DNA of 64,000 bases from the NCBI RefSeq assembly GCF_021261315.1, contig NZ_JAJSAX010000005.1, forward strand, positions 1 through 64,000, given 5' to 3'. Below are positions 45,229 to 54,043 of the stretch, piece after piece. The stretch's first letter is position 1, and every line of letters begins with the position of its first letter. The stretch comes from Epilithonimonas sp. JDS (GTDB taxonomy: Bacteria; Bacteroidota; Bacteroidia; Flavobacteriales; Weeksellaceae). The notes below the pieces were generated by a model. The model was not told the DNA's origin. It searched no databases and saw only the letters and a list, made by a program, of their open reading frames with translations. A program made the position numbers and the translations under genes.

Positions 45229-46608
45229 ATGTTGAAATACACGAAATGTCTTTTTTTATTGTCAGTAATGCTTTGTTTATTTAATACAAACTTATCTGCT
45301 CAAATAAAAAAAGGTCAGCTCATAGATGGGATTGCAGCCGTGATAGGCGATGAGATTGTACTGGAGTCTGACATAGAGGATCAAGCGAACTATGCAAAAC
45401 AGCAAGGCGCAAATGTGGGAGATAAATGTGATTTTATGGAGAGTATCCTGAACAACAAATTGCTCATCTACGAAGCAAAAAAGGATACATTGGTAGAAAA
45501 CAGATCTGCGGCTATTAAAGAAATGGCGGGTACAAAATATACTCAGATTCTTTCGCAGTTTCCAGACGAGAAAGCGATGTTGGCAGCTTACAAATTCCGT
45601 ACGTCTTACGAGATGAAAACCGCAATCGAGAAAATTGATGCAGACAATTATTACGGGCAGGCAAAATATGGCAGAATCACTGAGAAAGCAGATGTGACGC
45701 CAAATGAAGTGACGGATTTTTACAACCAGTTCAAATTCCAGTTACCAAACGTAAAGGATGAAGTTGCACTGTCAAAAATCAGTATGTTTCCAAAAATTTC
45801 TGCTGCTCACAAACAGGAGATTATTGCTAAACTCAATAAGATAAAAGACGATATCAAAAAAGGTGAAAGCTTCGAAAGCCAGGCCAGAATTTATTCCGAA
45901 GATGAAGGTTCTGCAGCACTTGGCGGTATTTACAAAAATATCAATATGGGGCAGATGGTAAAGCCATTTGAAGCAGCGGCGCTTAACCTTCAGGAAGGCG
46001 AAATGTCCGATCCTGTAGAGTCAGAATTTGGATATCACTTGATTCAGCTTGTAAAAAGAAACGGAAAGAAATACGATGCAAGACATATCCTGATCAAAAG
46101 TACTCCGAATGCTGAGGAGATTGCCGCAACAAGAAAAGAATTGGACAGCATCAGAACGTTGATTATGGACAAGAAGATGACGTTTAAAGATGCAGCCTAC
46201 AAGTTCTCTGATGACAAAAGCAACAAGTTTTCTGCAGGAATTATGACCAATAATCAGGATGGATCGGATAAACTAGAAAAATTAGGTCTTGATCCTACAA
46301 TTTCTTATCAGATCGCAGGTCTTAAGAAAAACGACATCACAGAACCTTTCCAGCAGGAAGATCAGCAGAAGAGAAAAATGATGAGCATCATCCAGGTGAA
46401 TGATATCATCGATGCGCACCAATTGGATCTTGCTACCGACTATGAAAGAATCAAGGAAATGGCACTTAACAAAAAGAAAAACGAGATTGTTGAGAAATGG
46501 GTTAATAACAAGATCCCATCAATCTTCATCTCTGTAGATAACAAATACAAGGATTGCAAATTCCACAGCAACTGGCTGAAAAGTACAGTGGTAACAGCTG
46601 CTAAATAA
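45229..46608 (+). CDS. SurA-like periplasmic peptidylprolyl isomerase
   Basis: A 459-residue chaperone with a signal peptide ending NLSAQ, a SurA N-terminal domain (IDGIAAVIGDEIVLESDIED, then CDFMESILNNKLLI) and two parvulin domains (~180-275 with GGIYKNINMGQMVKPFEAAA and ~283-385 beginning KKYDARHILIKS). It should guide outer-membrane proteins across the periplasm. It lacks the usual C-terminal SurA helix but ends in a helical region (~400-459). A strong bidirectional terminator follows. Confidence 0.9.
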   Translation: MLKYTKCLFLLSVMLCLFNTNLSAQIKKGQLIDGIAAVIGDEIVLESDIEDQANYAKQQGANVGDKCDFMESILNNKLLIYEAKKDTLVENRSAAIKEMAGTKYTQILSQFPDEKAMLAAYKFRTSYEMKTAIEKIDADNYYGQAKYGRITEKADVTPNEVTDFYNQFKFQLPNVKDEVALSKISMFPKISAAHKQEIIAKLNKIKDDIKKGESFESQARIYSEDEGSAALGGIYKNINMGQMVKPFEAAALNLQEGEMSDPVESEFGYHLIQLVKRNGKKYDARHILIKSTPNAEEIAATRKELDSIRTLIMDKKMTFKDAAYKFSDDKSNKFSAGIMTNNQDGSDKLEKLGLDPTISYQIAGLKKNDITEPFQQEDQQKRKMMSIIQVNDIIDAHQLDLATDYERIKEMALNKKKNEIVEKWVNNKIPSIFISVDNKYKDCKFHSNWLKSTVVTAAK

Positions 46609-46625
46609 TCTTTGATATTAAGAAT

Positions 46626-46660
46626 AAAAAAAGGATGAGTTGTTTGCTCATCCTTTTTTG
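46626..46660. terminator. Bidirectional terminator
   Basis: AAAAAAGGATGAG pairs with CTCATCCTTTTTT, between convergent genes. Confidence 0.9.
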
Positions 46661-46679
46661 TTTTAAATTATACTAATGA

Positions 46680-47018
46680 TTATTCCTTTTCTAAGATTTT
46701 AAAATCAGTAAATTTTCCGTCCCATTTCTCATTATAAGTTGAAAATTCAATTGATGTTATTTGTCCCACTGTAATATCGATGACATAGCTGAGACCTTCT
46801 TTCAGCCCTTTAATCTGAATATTACCACCATTGCTGAACAGCGCGTTTGTTTCATCAAATTCACCATTAAAATCAACATATTCAAGGTTAACATCCAATC
46901 CTGATGCAGTCAATTTTCGTTCGGCAACTTTCAGAAATGGAAGATGAGATTTGAATTGTGGATATTTTGCAGTGAGATTTTCCAGTAATGTAAGTTCCAG
47001 CTCGTGTAATTCTTGCAT
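46680..47018 (-). CDS. Hypothetical protein
   Basis: A 112-residue soluble protein of unknown family. It starts with a leucine-rich helix (ELHELELTLLENLTAKY) and continues as alternating strands (GGNIQIKGLKEGLSYVIDIT). No signal peptide or metal motif is visible. It follows the metallo-beta-lactamase-fold gene by 75 bp on the same strand and may be the last gene of that transcript. Confidence 0.6.
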   Translation of the reverse strand: MQELHELELTLLENLTAKYPQFKSHLPFLKVAERKLTASGLDVNLEYVDFNGEFDETNALFSNGGNIQIKGLKEGLSYVIDITVGQITSIEFSTYNEKWDGKFTDFKILEKE

Positions 47019-47093
47019 ACAATGTTTTTTTAATTCTTGTCAGGTTTGATTTACAAATGTATTTTAAATAATATTAATTGTGATTAATAACTT

Positions 47094-48179
47094 TTATGAT
47101 TTCCACCATTCTGTAAATGTCTGCGAATCATCATCCAGATTCAGTTTTGAACCGATGATTGGTGTCGAAATTTTAAAATTTTTGCCTTTGCTGTTTTCAA
47201 AGACTTTCTGCAAAGGCTCATCCCATGTATGTTGAGCCAAAGCAAATTTCCCCGAATGTACCGGCAAAACATTTTTTACATTAAGTTCTTCTGCAACTTT
47301 TATGAACTCATCAGGTAATGTATGGATATAGCGCCACTTTTCGTTGTACTGTCCGTTTTCCAGAATTGCCCAGTCAAAGGGACCAAACTTGTCTCCAATT
47401 TCTTTAAAATGAAAATCATAACCACTATCGCCGCCCAGAAATATTTTCTTGGTAGGAGTTTCCAAAACATACGAGGACCAAAGTGTGTTGTTTCTCTTAA
47501 ATCTTCGACCGGAAAAATGCCGCGCTGGAGTAGAAGTAATTTTGAATCCTTGTGATATGATTTCGTCTTCATACCAATCCAGCTCTGTGATTTTGTCCTC
47601 ATCAAAACCCCATTTTTCGAAATGAGAACCTACACCCAATCCACAAATGACCTGGCTGATTTTTGGTCTCAGACTTTTAACCGTTTTAAAATCCAAATGG
47701 TCATAATGATCGTGCGAAATAATCAAAAAATCAATTTCCGGGAAATCTTCTGGCATGTAGATATCCGTTCCTGCAAACGCTTTTGTTGTCCCGGGAATTG
47801 GAGATGCATTTCCACTGAAAACCGGATCTACCAAGAATCTTTTCCCATCGATCTGAAAATAATAAGATGAATGTCCCATCCAAACCAAAAAATTATCAGT
47901 AATCGGCTGTTCCTTCAGATTGATTTTTTGAGTTGGCAATTGTATTTTCGGAATTTTGTTTTCAGTTTTGTCGGTCAGGAAATCCCAAAGTACTTTTCGC
48001 ATCGTGAAACCTTCTGCCAGTGATGGCGTGAAACTCAGGTTTTGAAATGTTCCGTTTTTGTAGTTTGGAGATTGCTTCATCCGGACCAGTCTTTTTCCGG
48101 AGAATTCGCCGCCAAAAACGGGAAGATTGTAAAGATAAACAGCAACAGCTGCCAAGAGAATCAGAATAGTAAGAATCAT
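47094..48179 (-). CDS. MBL-fold metallohydrolase (NAPE-PLD/UlaG-like)
   Basis: A 361-residue hydrolase with one N-terminal membrane anchor (ILTILILLAAVAVYLYNL). The zinc-binding motif is SHDHYDHLD (His156, His158, Asp160, His161), followed by TSTPARHFSGR with another ligand, GGDSGYDFHF and a closing PVHSGKF. The arrangement fits the NAPE-PLD-like branch; a phosphodiesterase or lipase substrate cannot be named from sequence. It starts 3 bp after the zinc-ribbon gene and is thus cotranscribed. Confidence 0.9.
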   Translation of the reverse strand: MILTILILLAAVAVYLYNLPVFGGEFSGKRLVRMKQSPNYKNGTFQNLSFTPSLAEGFTMRKVLWDFLTDKTENKIPKIQLPTQKINLKEQPITDNFLVWMGHSSYYFQIDGKRFLVDPVFSGNASPIPGTTKAFAGTDIYMPEDFPEIDFLIISHDHYDHLDFKTVKSLRPKISQVICGLGVGSHFEKWGFDEDKITELDWYEDEIISQGFKITSTPARHFSGRRFKRNNTLWSSYVLETPTKKIFLGGDSGYDFHFKEIGDKFGPFDWAILENGQYNEKWRYIHTLPDEFIKVAEELNVKNVLPVHSGKFALAQHTWDEPLQKVFENSKGKNFKISTPIIGSKLNLDDDSQTFTEWWKS

Positions 48180-48182
48180 AGT

Positions 48183-48536
48183 TTAATCGGTCTTTTTTAC
48201 GATTAATACCCAGTCGCTGTCGAGGATTTTGTAGCCCTGATCATAAACGAAAAAGTATTGCGAGCCGTTTTTGTAAGTCACTATTTGTGTGATGTGATCA
48301 AAATCAAAACCGGCGTTCTGTAACTTAAGACGATTGACTTTTGTTTTTCCTTCAAAATTATTTTCTGCGAGGATTCTGTAATTTTTGCGGAGCCTGTTGT
48401 TCACATTCCGCATGTAGTTGGTTGAGTTTTTATTTTGCTTGTTGTTGAAGGCGTTTCGGCAGGCGTCGGAGCAGAATTTCTTGTCAGATCTTCCGATAAT
48501 TTTGTCACCGCATTGCGGGCAGGTTTGTGTTTCCAT
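48183..48536 (-). CDS. Zinc-ribbon protein
   Basis: A 117-residue protein with an N-terminal C4 zinc ribbon: Cys6, Cys9, Cys22 and Cys26 in CPQCG and FCSDACRNAFNN. The same FCSDAC wording occurs in DUF2116-type small ribbons. The rest has a basic helix (RNVNNRLRKNYRIL) and a beta-rich end (IVTYKNGSQYFFVYDQGY). It may bind nucleic acid or a protein partner. Third gene in a four-gene minus-strand run, 3 bp before the MBL-fold gene. Confidence 0.75.
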   Translation of the reverse strand: METQTCPQCGDKIIGRSDKKFCSDACRNAFNNKQNKNSTNYMRNVNNRLRKNYRILAENNFEGKTKVNRLKLQNAGFDFDHITQIVTYKNGSQYFFVYDQGYKILDSDWVLIVKKTD

Positions 48537-48557
48537 TTGTGTGTTTTTTATTTTTAA

Positions 48558-49307
48558 TTAATCTTCATCACTTAAAAGCTCATCAAAATTTTTAATCTCC
48601 GACAATTTTATCAATCTGGTTCTACTGATTTTACTCACACTTTTCTTAAAAACTTCCTCACCGCTTTCTGCATTAACATTTGTATTTACATTAACGATTT
48701 TCGTTCTCGTCAAATAATTAATGCTGGTTTCTGAGTTGATGACCGGACCTCTGTTATCACTATCGTCATATCCGATAAGTTCCAAATCAGAATTTTGATA
48801 TCGGAAAGTATATTCCCAATAGCCATATCTGCCGTGTGCATAATTGATGTAGAGATTTCCTTTTTTAATTTCAAAACCTAATTCCGGTGCATAATAAACG
48901 CCGCCTTCTTCGTGTTCAGAAGAGAAGCAATCGTAGTTTTTGGTCGCCAGTTCGTAGTGGCCGTTTTTGTTGAATAAAACGATAATTCCTCGTCTGTTTC
49001 TATCCAAAACACCTTGATATTCATCATTTACAAACTTACTTTTGTCTGTTCCTTTGATGATCAAAACACAATCTTCAACACCATCTTTGTTCAGATCGCC
49101 AAAAATTTTATCAAAAACCACATAAGCTTTTGGGACAAAATCAGTTGGATAATTTTTAATTTCGGTGGTGGAAACAGATTTTTCAGTTAAGTTTGGCTTG
49201 ATGGCAACAGTGTCATCATTGGTGCTGACAGATTCTTTTTTAGAATTTTCGCAACTCAAATTAAGTAGTAGTGAAATAATGCCTGAGATGAATATGTGTT
49301 TTTTCAT
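48558..49307 (-). CDS. Hypothetical lipoprotein with EF-hand-like loop
   Basis: A 249-residue lipoprotein: MKKHIFISGIISLLLNLSC with lipid-bearing Cys19. The mature part contains FGDLNKDGVEDCVLIIKG, a DxNxDG loop like EF-hand or FG-GAP calcium sites, and a beta-rich body with GRYGYWEYTFRYQNS. It lies 22 bp after a second exported protein with a similar loop, so the pair may be related in function. No enzyme motif is seen. Confidence 0.7.
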   Translation of the reverse strand: MKKHIFISGIISLLLNLSCENSKKESVSTNDDTVAIKPNLTEKSVSTTEIKNYPTDFVPKAYVVFDKIFGDLNKDGVEDCVLIIKGTDKSKFVNDEYQGVLDRNRRGIIVLFNKNGHYELATKNYDCFSSEHEEGGVYYAPELGFEIKKGNLYINYAHGRYGYWEYTFRYQNSDLELIGYDDSDNRGPVINSETSINYLTRTKIVNVNTNVNAESGEEVFKKSVSKISRTRLIKLSEIKNFDELLSDED

Positions 49308-49329
49308 AATTGTGCTTTGAAATTTTAAG

Positions 49330-49854
49330 CTATTTAGTAGCCTTTTTCTTTATTAATTTTCCATTCTCATCAATCAGATCTTTTTCTAAATAATAAATAT
49401 TTTTATTCTCCCGGAAAATCATTTTCTGTAAATCATTGTGATTAATACTCTCACAACCTGTTGGAATCAAAAATGTATCGACAATCTTTCTCCAGTTTCC
49501 ATTAATGAAAGAATACGTTGTCATAGAATAAGTACAGCCATTCATTGGAGCCTGAAAAACTGACAGATCATCAGCGCCGTTATTATCCAGATCACCTTCA
49601 TTGATGAGAGTCATTTCGCAGCAGCCGATTTTTATGGGTTTTAATTTTTTGTCGGAAAACCGAATTTCATATTCGGCAGGCGTTCCGTTTTCAATGGGAT
49701 TTCCTTTTGCTTCCTTAGTTTTAGTTGCCGTTGCAACGATTGCTTTTCCGTTTCCCAAAAAATGGCCTTCAATCTCTTCACCGATTTTTTTCTTTTGAGA
49801 AGTCTGTGCGAAAGCTACAGTATTAATTAGTAAAAGGATTGGTATCAGTTTCAT
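49330..49854 (-). CDS. Hypothetical exported protein with EF-hand-like loop
   Basis: A 174-residue exported protein (signal peptide ending NTVAFAQ). Its core has INEGDLDNNGADDLSVFQ, again a DxDxNG loop, after a CCEMT dipeptide of cysteines, and further cysteines (APMNGCTYSMT, PTGCESI) that may form disulfides in the periplasm. It is the first gene of the minus-strand run 49854-47094. No known family. Confidence 0.65.
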   Translation of the reverse strand: MKLIPILLLINTVAFAQTSQKKKIGEEIEGHFLGNGKAIVATATKTKEAKGNPIENGTPAEYEIRFSDKKLKPIKIGCCEMTLINEGDLDNNGADDLSVFQAPMNGCTYSMTTYSFINGNWRKIVDTFLIPTGCESINHNDLQKMIFRENKNIYYLEKDLIDENGKLIKKKATK

Positions 49855-50037
49855 TTGCTTTTTGTTTAAAATTAAAATTATAAAAACTTTTCCATTTACA
49901 AACGATTACAAACGGATATAAATACTTTTCTACCGATTCGGGTTTTGTTTTTGTTGAAAATTTGCAGCAAGGAAATCGGGAAACAGACAATTTGAACGTT
50001 CCGATTTTAAAAGTTTAATAATAAAAAATTTAATGCT

Positions 50038-50370
50038 ATGTCTTTAAGAAACAAAGTGACATTGATTGGTCACACAGGAAAGGAAGTTGAAATATTCAAT
50101 TTCGAAAATGGAAACAAACAGGCAACTGTATCCATTGCAACACACGACTACTACACCAAAGCCAATGGCGAGAAAGTGGAAGAAACGCAATGGCACAATC
50201 TGGTGGCGTACGGAAAAACGGCGGAAGTTATGGAAAAGTATATGCCGAAAGGTAAAGAAATCGCCGTCGAAGGCAAGCTGACTTACAGATCTTATGATGA
50301 CAAAGACGGCGTGAAAAGAATGATTACGGAAATCCGAGTGGAAGAGCTGGTGCTTTTGGGATCCAAATAA
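50038..50370 (+). CDS. ssb: Single-stranded DNA-binding protein
   Basis: A 110-residue SSB with a single OB fold: LRNKVTLIGHTGKEVEI opens it, then ATHDYYTKANGEKVEETQWH and the IAVEGKLTYRSYDDKDG strand. It lacks the long acidic tail of a replicative SSB, so it may be a second, specialised copy; the chromosome would be expected to hold a longer SSB elsewhere. It ends in a terminator 12 bp downstream. Confidence 0.9.
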   Translation: MSLRNKVTLIGHTGKEVEIFNFENGNKQATVSIATHDYYTKANGEKVEETQWHNLVAYGKTAEVMEKYMPKGKEIAVEGKLTYRSYDDKDGVKRMITEIRVEELVLLGSK

Positions 50371-50381
50371 TTTACATCGGA

Positions 50382-50416
50382 AACCTTGTCAGACTTTCAA
50401 AACCTGACAAGGTTTT
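50382..50416 (+). terminator. Terminator of ssb
   Basis: AACCTTGTCAG pairs with CTGACAAGGTT, T tail. The stem wording resembles the terminator at 1064-1100. Confidence 0.85.
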
Positions 50417-50437
50417 TTCATTTTAAATAATACGATT

Positions 50438-50878
50438 ATGAAAATTAAAGTTTTTAAAATCAGGATTTCGGAAGAGTTTCTGGAAGAAGATCAATTTTTG
50501 ATAAATGATTTTTTGGCAAAATTTGAAGTGTTGCACACAAATTCACAATTGATTGAGGATGAAACAAATTATTGGTCTGTCTTGGTTTCATATCAGGAGA
50601 AGAAAGCAAAAGAGCCTGTCAATAAAATCACTTCTATTTCCGAGGAAGAGCTTACTGAGGAGGAAGTCATCATTTATAACAAATTGAAAGACTGGAGATC
50701 AGAAAAGGCTAAGGAATCTCAGCTGCCCTCTTACATTATTTTTCATAATGCACATTTGATGACTATTGCCAAAAACAAACCCAGCAATTTGGAAGATTTG
50801 GAACAGGTGAATGGTATAGGAAAAACTAAAATTGAAAAATACGGTGCAGAAATTATTGAAGTTTTGGAAAATGCCTGA
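50438..50878 (+). CDS. HRDC domain protein
   Basis: A 146-residue protein. Residues ~70-146 form an HRDC domain, the helical nucleic-acid-binding module of RecQ and RNase D: EEVIIYNKLKDWRSEKAKES, PSYIIFHNAHLMTIAKNKP and VNGIGKTKIEKYGAEIIEVL. The first ~70 residues are a small alpha/beta domain of unknown type. A role in DNA or RNA handling is likely; its place after ssb is suggestive only. No helicase or nuclease domain is attached. Confidence 0.85.
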   Translation: MKIKVFKIRISEEFLEEDQFLINDFLAKFEVLHTNSQLIEDETNYWSVLVSYQEKKAKEPVNKITSISEEELTEEEVIIYNKLKDWRSEKAKESQLPSYIIFHNAHLMTIAKNKPSNLEDLEQVNGIGKTKIEKYGAEIIEVLENA

Positions 50879-50979
50879 TTCTCGTTAATCTGTTCGTAAT
50901 GCATAAATTTAGTTTTAATCAATGCAAGATATTAAGATAAAAATAACATTTCAGACTACCGATTTTACAATTTATCTGT

Positions 50980-50987
50980 TATTTTTG
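50980..50987 (+). promoter_or_regulatory. -7 box next to the ppc start
   Basis: TATTTTTG ends four bases before the ppc ATG; compare gldD. A leaderless transcript is possible. Confidence 0.5.
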
Positions 50988-50991
50988 TTAA

Positions 50992-53538
50992 ATGCTAAAC
51001 GATCAGAAAATTGAAAAATTCCGGCAGATTGTAGAGAATAAATTTCAAATCTACAATTCACTCTTTATGAGTCTGCCGTATGATAAAATGACAAATATCG
51101 GGATGTTGCTCCCATTCCTTGCCGAAGAAAGCAGAGAAGGTTACAATGTCGGGAAATCTCCGGAAGAAATCGTGGAAGAGTTTTTCCAGAAACACACCGA
51201 ACTGGAAACTGAAGATCAGAAACTGGAACTACTTTTCAAAATCATTCAATATATAGAAAGACAGGTTGTATTGTTCGACAGTATCGAGGATGCGGCTTTC
51301 CAGCAATTGCATTCCGAGACGGATGCAGGGACTGTGATGAATATGTATGACCGCGCCAATCAGGATCATGACCTCGCAGCTATCAGAAAGAAGATGGATG
51401 ATTTTGCGATCAAGATTGTTTTCACGGCGCACCCAACGCAGTTTTATCCGAATGCCGTTCAGAGAATTATCCACGATTTGCGTGATGCCATCATCAACGA
51501 TTCTGTGACGCAGATCGATACTTTGCTACAGCAGTTGGGTAAAACGCCTTTTGTTAATAAAGAAAAACCAACGCCGCTTGATGAAGCTTTGAGTATTATT
51601 TATTATCTGAGATATGTCTATTATCAAAGTATTGGAGAGCTTTACAGAAAAGTAAAACAGGTTTTCGGAACTTCCAACTACACGCCGAGTCCGGATATTA
51701 TTCAGTTGGGATTCTGGCCTGGAGGTGACAGAGATGGAAATCCTTTCGTGACGGCTGATATTACGATGAAAGTAGCGGAGGAACTGAGAATATCAATCCT
51801 GAAAGATTATTACGGACATTTGAAAATCGTGAGAAGACGCTTGAGTTTCCGTGGTGTTTCTGACGTTTTGAAAGCTGTGAGCAAAAGAATTTATGATTCA
51901 ATTTTCCAGGAGGATGTTAGGGTTTCTGCACAGGAAATCATTGCTGAACTGGATAAAGCGGAGAAGATTCTTAAGGAAGAACACAACGGACTTTTCTTCC
52001 ATGTTCTAGATGATTTCAGAGATCGTGTGAAGATTTTCGGGACGCACTTTGCAACGTTGGATATCCGTCAAGACAGCAGAGTTCATCAGAATGTAATTGA
52101 TGATATCTTTAAAAAAGTCATTAATGAAGATGTGGATTCGAAAACGAATGATGAGAAGATTGATCTTCTATTAAATTCCGGAGCGGTTCTGAATCCTCAG
52201 GATTTTGATGATGAGATGACTTGCGAGACTTTGAAAAGTGTTTACAACATAAAAACCATTCAGGAGAATAATGGCGAGCGCGGGATGCACCGATACATTA
52301 TTTCCAATTCTGATGAAGTGAAGGATGTGATGAACGTCTATGTGATGATGAAGCTTTGCGGCTATGCAGACGAAGATATTCATATTGATATTGTTCCGCT
52401 GTTTGAAACGATGGAAGGGTTGGATAAATCCGAAAGTGTGATGAAAACTTTGTACGATCATCCGGTTTATAAAAAACATTTGGCAAGACGAAATAACAAG
52501 CAAATCATTATGCTAGGTTTCTCAGATGGTACCAAAGATGGCGGCTACCTGAAAGCGAACTGGCAGATCTATACTTCCAAAGAGAAACTGACTAAGATCT
52601 CTGAAGATAACGACGTTAAAGTCGTGTTCTTTGACGGCAGAGGCGGACCGCCAGCGAGAGGTGGTGGAAAGACCCACGATTTCTACGCATCGCAAGGGAA
52701 AACCATTGCGAACAACCAAATCGAGTTGACGATCCAGGGGCAGACAATTACGAGTGTGTTCGGGAATAAGGATCAGGCGAAGTTTAACTTTGAACAGCTG
52801 CTGACGGCGGGGATTGAGAATGATGTTTTCAAGAGTACGAAGAAAGATCTTAACGAAAAGGAAAGATCATTAATCTCGGAATTAGCGGATATCAGCTACC
52901 AGAAATATTCTGACCTGAAGGCGCACCCGATGTTTGTGCCTTACCTGCAGGAGATGAGTACGCTGGAATATTACGGAAGAACGAATATAGGCAGTCGACC
53001 AAGCAAACGTGGAGCAGGCGCAGAACTGAAGTTTGAAGACTTGAGAGCGATTCCGTTTGTGGGATCCTGGGCACAGTTGAAGCAGAATGTTCCCGGGTTC
53101 TTTGGGTTTGGGTTTGCGCTTAAAACTTTAATGGATGCTGGAAGATTTGAGGAGATCAAAGAATTGTATAAAGGTTCGGATTTCTTTAAAACATTGGTGC
53201 TGAACTCTATGATGAGTATGAATAAGACTTATTTTCCGCTGACTTATTATATGAGAAACAATCCTAAGTTTGGGGAGTTCTGGAATATTCTTTTTGCTGA
53301 ATTTTCTCTGTCTAAAGAGATGATGCTGGAACTGACAGGCTACAATATCCTGATGCAGGAGGAGCCGCTGAACCGTAAGTCTGTGAAGATCCGTGAGAAG
53401 ATTGTGCTTCCGCTGTTGAGTATTCAGCAGTATGCTTTGATTAAGATTCAGAAAGGGGAAGGGAACAGGGAGAGTTATGAGAAACTGGTAATGCGTTCTT
53501 TGTTTGGGAATATTAATGCGAGTAGAAATTCCGCATAG
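50992..53538 (+). CDS. ppc: Phosphoenolpyruvate carboxylase
   Basis: An 848-residue enzyme that adds bicarbonate to PEP to make oxaloacetate, refilling the TCA cycle. The catalytic His147 lies in VFTAHPTQFYP, the PEP-binding FWPGGDRDGNPFVT follows (~242), and LGFSDGTKDGGYLKANW (~506) and FFDGRGGPPARGGGKT (~545-560) complete the site. Length is slightly short of the E. coli enzyme, and the C-terminus ends NASRNSA in place of the usual RNTG-type tail. It ends in a strong terminator. Confidence 0.96.
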   Translation: MLNDQKIEKFRQIVENKFQIYNSLFMSLPYDKMTNIGMLLPFLAEESREGYNVGKSPEEIVEEFFQKHTELETEDQKLELLFKIIQYIERQVVLFDSIEDAAFQQLHSETDAGTVMNMYDRANQDHDLAAIRKKMDDFAIKIVFTAHPTQFYPNAVQRIIHDLRDAIINDSVTQIDTLLQQLGKTPFVNKEKPTPLDEALSIIYYLRYVYYQSIGELYRKVKQVFGTSNYTPSPDIIQLGFWPGGDRDGNPFVTADITMKVAEELRISILKDYYGHLKIVRRRLSFRGVSDVLKAVSKRIYDSIFQEDVRVSAQEIIAELDKAEKILKEEHNGLFFHVLDDFRDRVKIFGTHFATLDIRQDSRVHQNVIDDIFKKVINEDVDSKTNDEKIDLLLNSGAVLNPQDFDDEMTCETLKSVYNIKTIQENNGERGMHRYIISNSDEVKDVMNVYVMMKLCGYADEDIHIDIVPLFETMEGLDKSESVMKTLYDHPVYKKHLARRNNKQIIMLGFSDGTKDGGYLKANWQIYTSKEKLTKISEDNDVKVVFFDGRGGPPARGGGKTHDFYASQGKTIANNQIELTIQGQTITSVFGNKDQAKFNFEQLLTAGIENDVFKSTKKDLNEKERSLISELADISYQKYSDLKAHPMFVPYLQEMSTLEYYGRTNIGSRPSKRGAGAELKFEDLRAIPFVGSWAQLKQNVPGFFGFGFALKTLMDAGRFEEIKELYKGSDFFKTLVLNSMMSMNKTYFPLTYYMRNNPKFGEFWNILFAEFSLSKEMMLELTGYNILMQEEPLNRKSVKIREKIVLPLLSIQQYALIKIQKGEGNRESYEKLVMRSLFGNINASRNSA

Positions 53539-53591
53539 GAAGATACAAGATAAAAGTAAAAAGAATCAAGTTTTGATTTTGGTATAAATGA

Positions 53592-53621
53592 AACCTCTCA
53601 AGTGATTGAGAGGTTTTTTTT
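53592..53621 (+). terminator. Terminator of ppc
   Basis: AACCTCTCAA/TTGAGAGGTT stem with an eight-T tail. Confidence 0.9.
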
Positions 53622-53637
53622 GGTTTTAATATTCTAA

Positions 53638-53868
53638 AGTATTCTTGCCGAAATTTAGAGTAGTCTTGTTGTAATTTGGAGTAGTCTTGTTGAATTTTGG
53701 AGTAGCCTTGTTGAAGTTTGGAGTAGTCTTGTTGTAATTTGAAGTAGCCTTATTGAAGTTTGGAGTAGTCTTGTTGTAATTTGGAGTGGCCTTATTGTAA
53801 TTTGGAGTAGTCTTGTTGAAGTTTGGAGTAGTCTTGTTGTAAATTAGAGTAGTCTTGTTGTTAAGGTG
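53638..53868. repeat. 21-bp minisatellite, about 11 units
   Basis: Units of AGTAGTCTTGTTGTAATTTG plus one base begin every 21 bp from 53638 to 53848 without a phase slip; the last is partial. On the minus strand the frame stays open as (P)NYNKTT-type heptads, between TAG at ~53869 and a stop at ~53626, but has no start codon. Confidence 0.95.
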
Positions 53869-53888
53869 CTAAGGAAGTCAATTAAGAT

Positions 53889-53944
53889 TGTCATTTGTAG
53901 GGATCCAAACCTATAGAGTTTAGATCCCTACGGGATGACAAAAG
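53889..53944. repeat. Palindromic repeat (family C)
   Basis: TTGTCATTTGTAGGGATC and GATCCCTACGGGATGACAA are inverse apart from G-U-compatible changes. Related to 41487-41539. Confidence 0.8.
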
Positions 53945-54043
53945 TGTGTGCTGAATAATTCTATGAAAAATGAACTGTGCTTTTTTAGTGCTGAGCATCT
54001 TTTTTTTCGGAATTCGTATTATTTGTTACCGATTTTAGCCTAA

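Noticed and set aside
53638-53868. CRISPR array
   Set aside because: The 21-bp units are contiguous with no unique spacers, and no cas genes are near.
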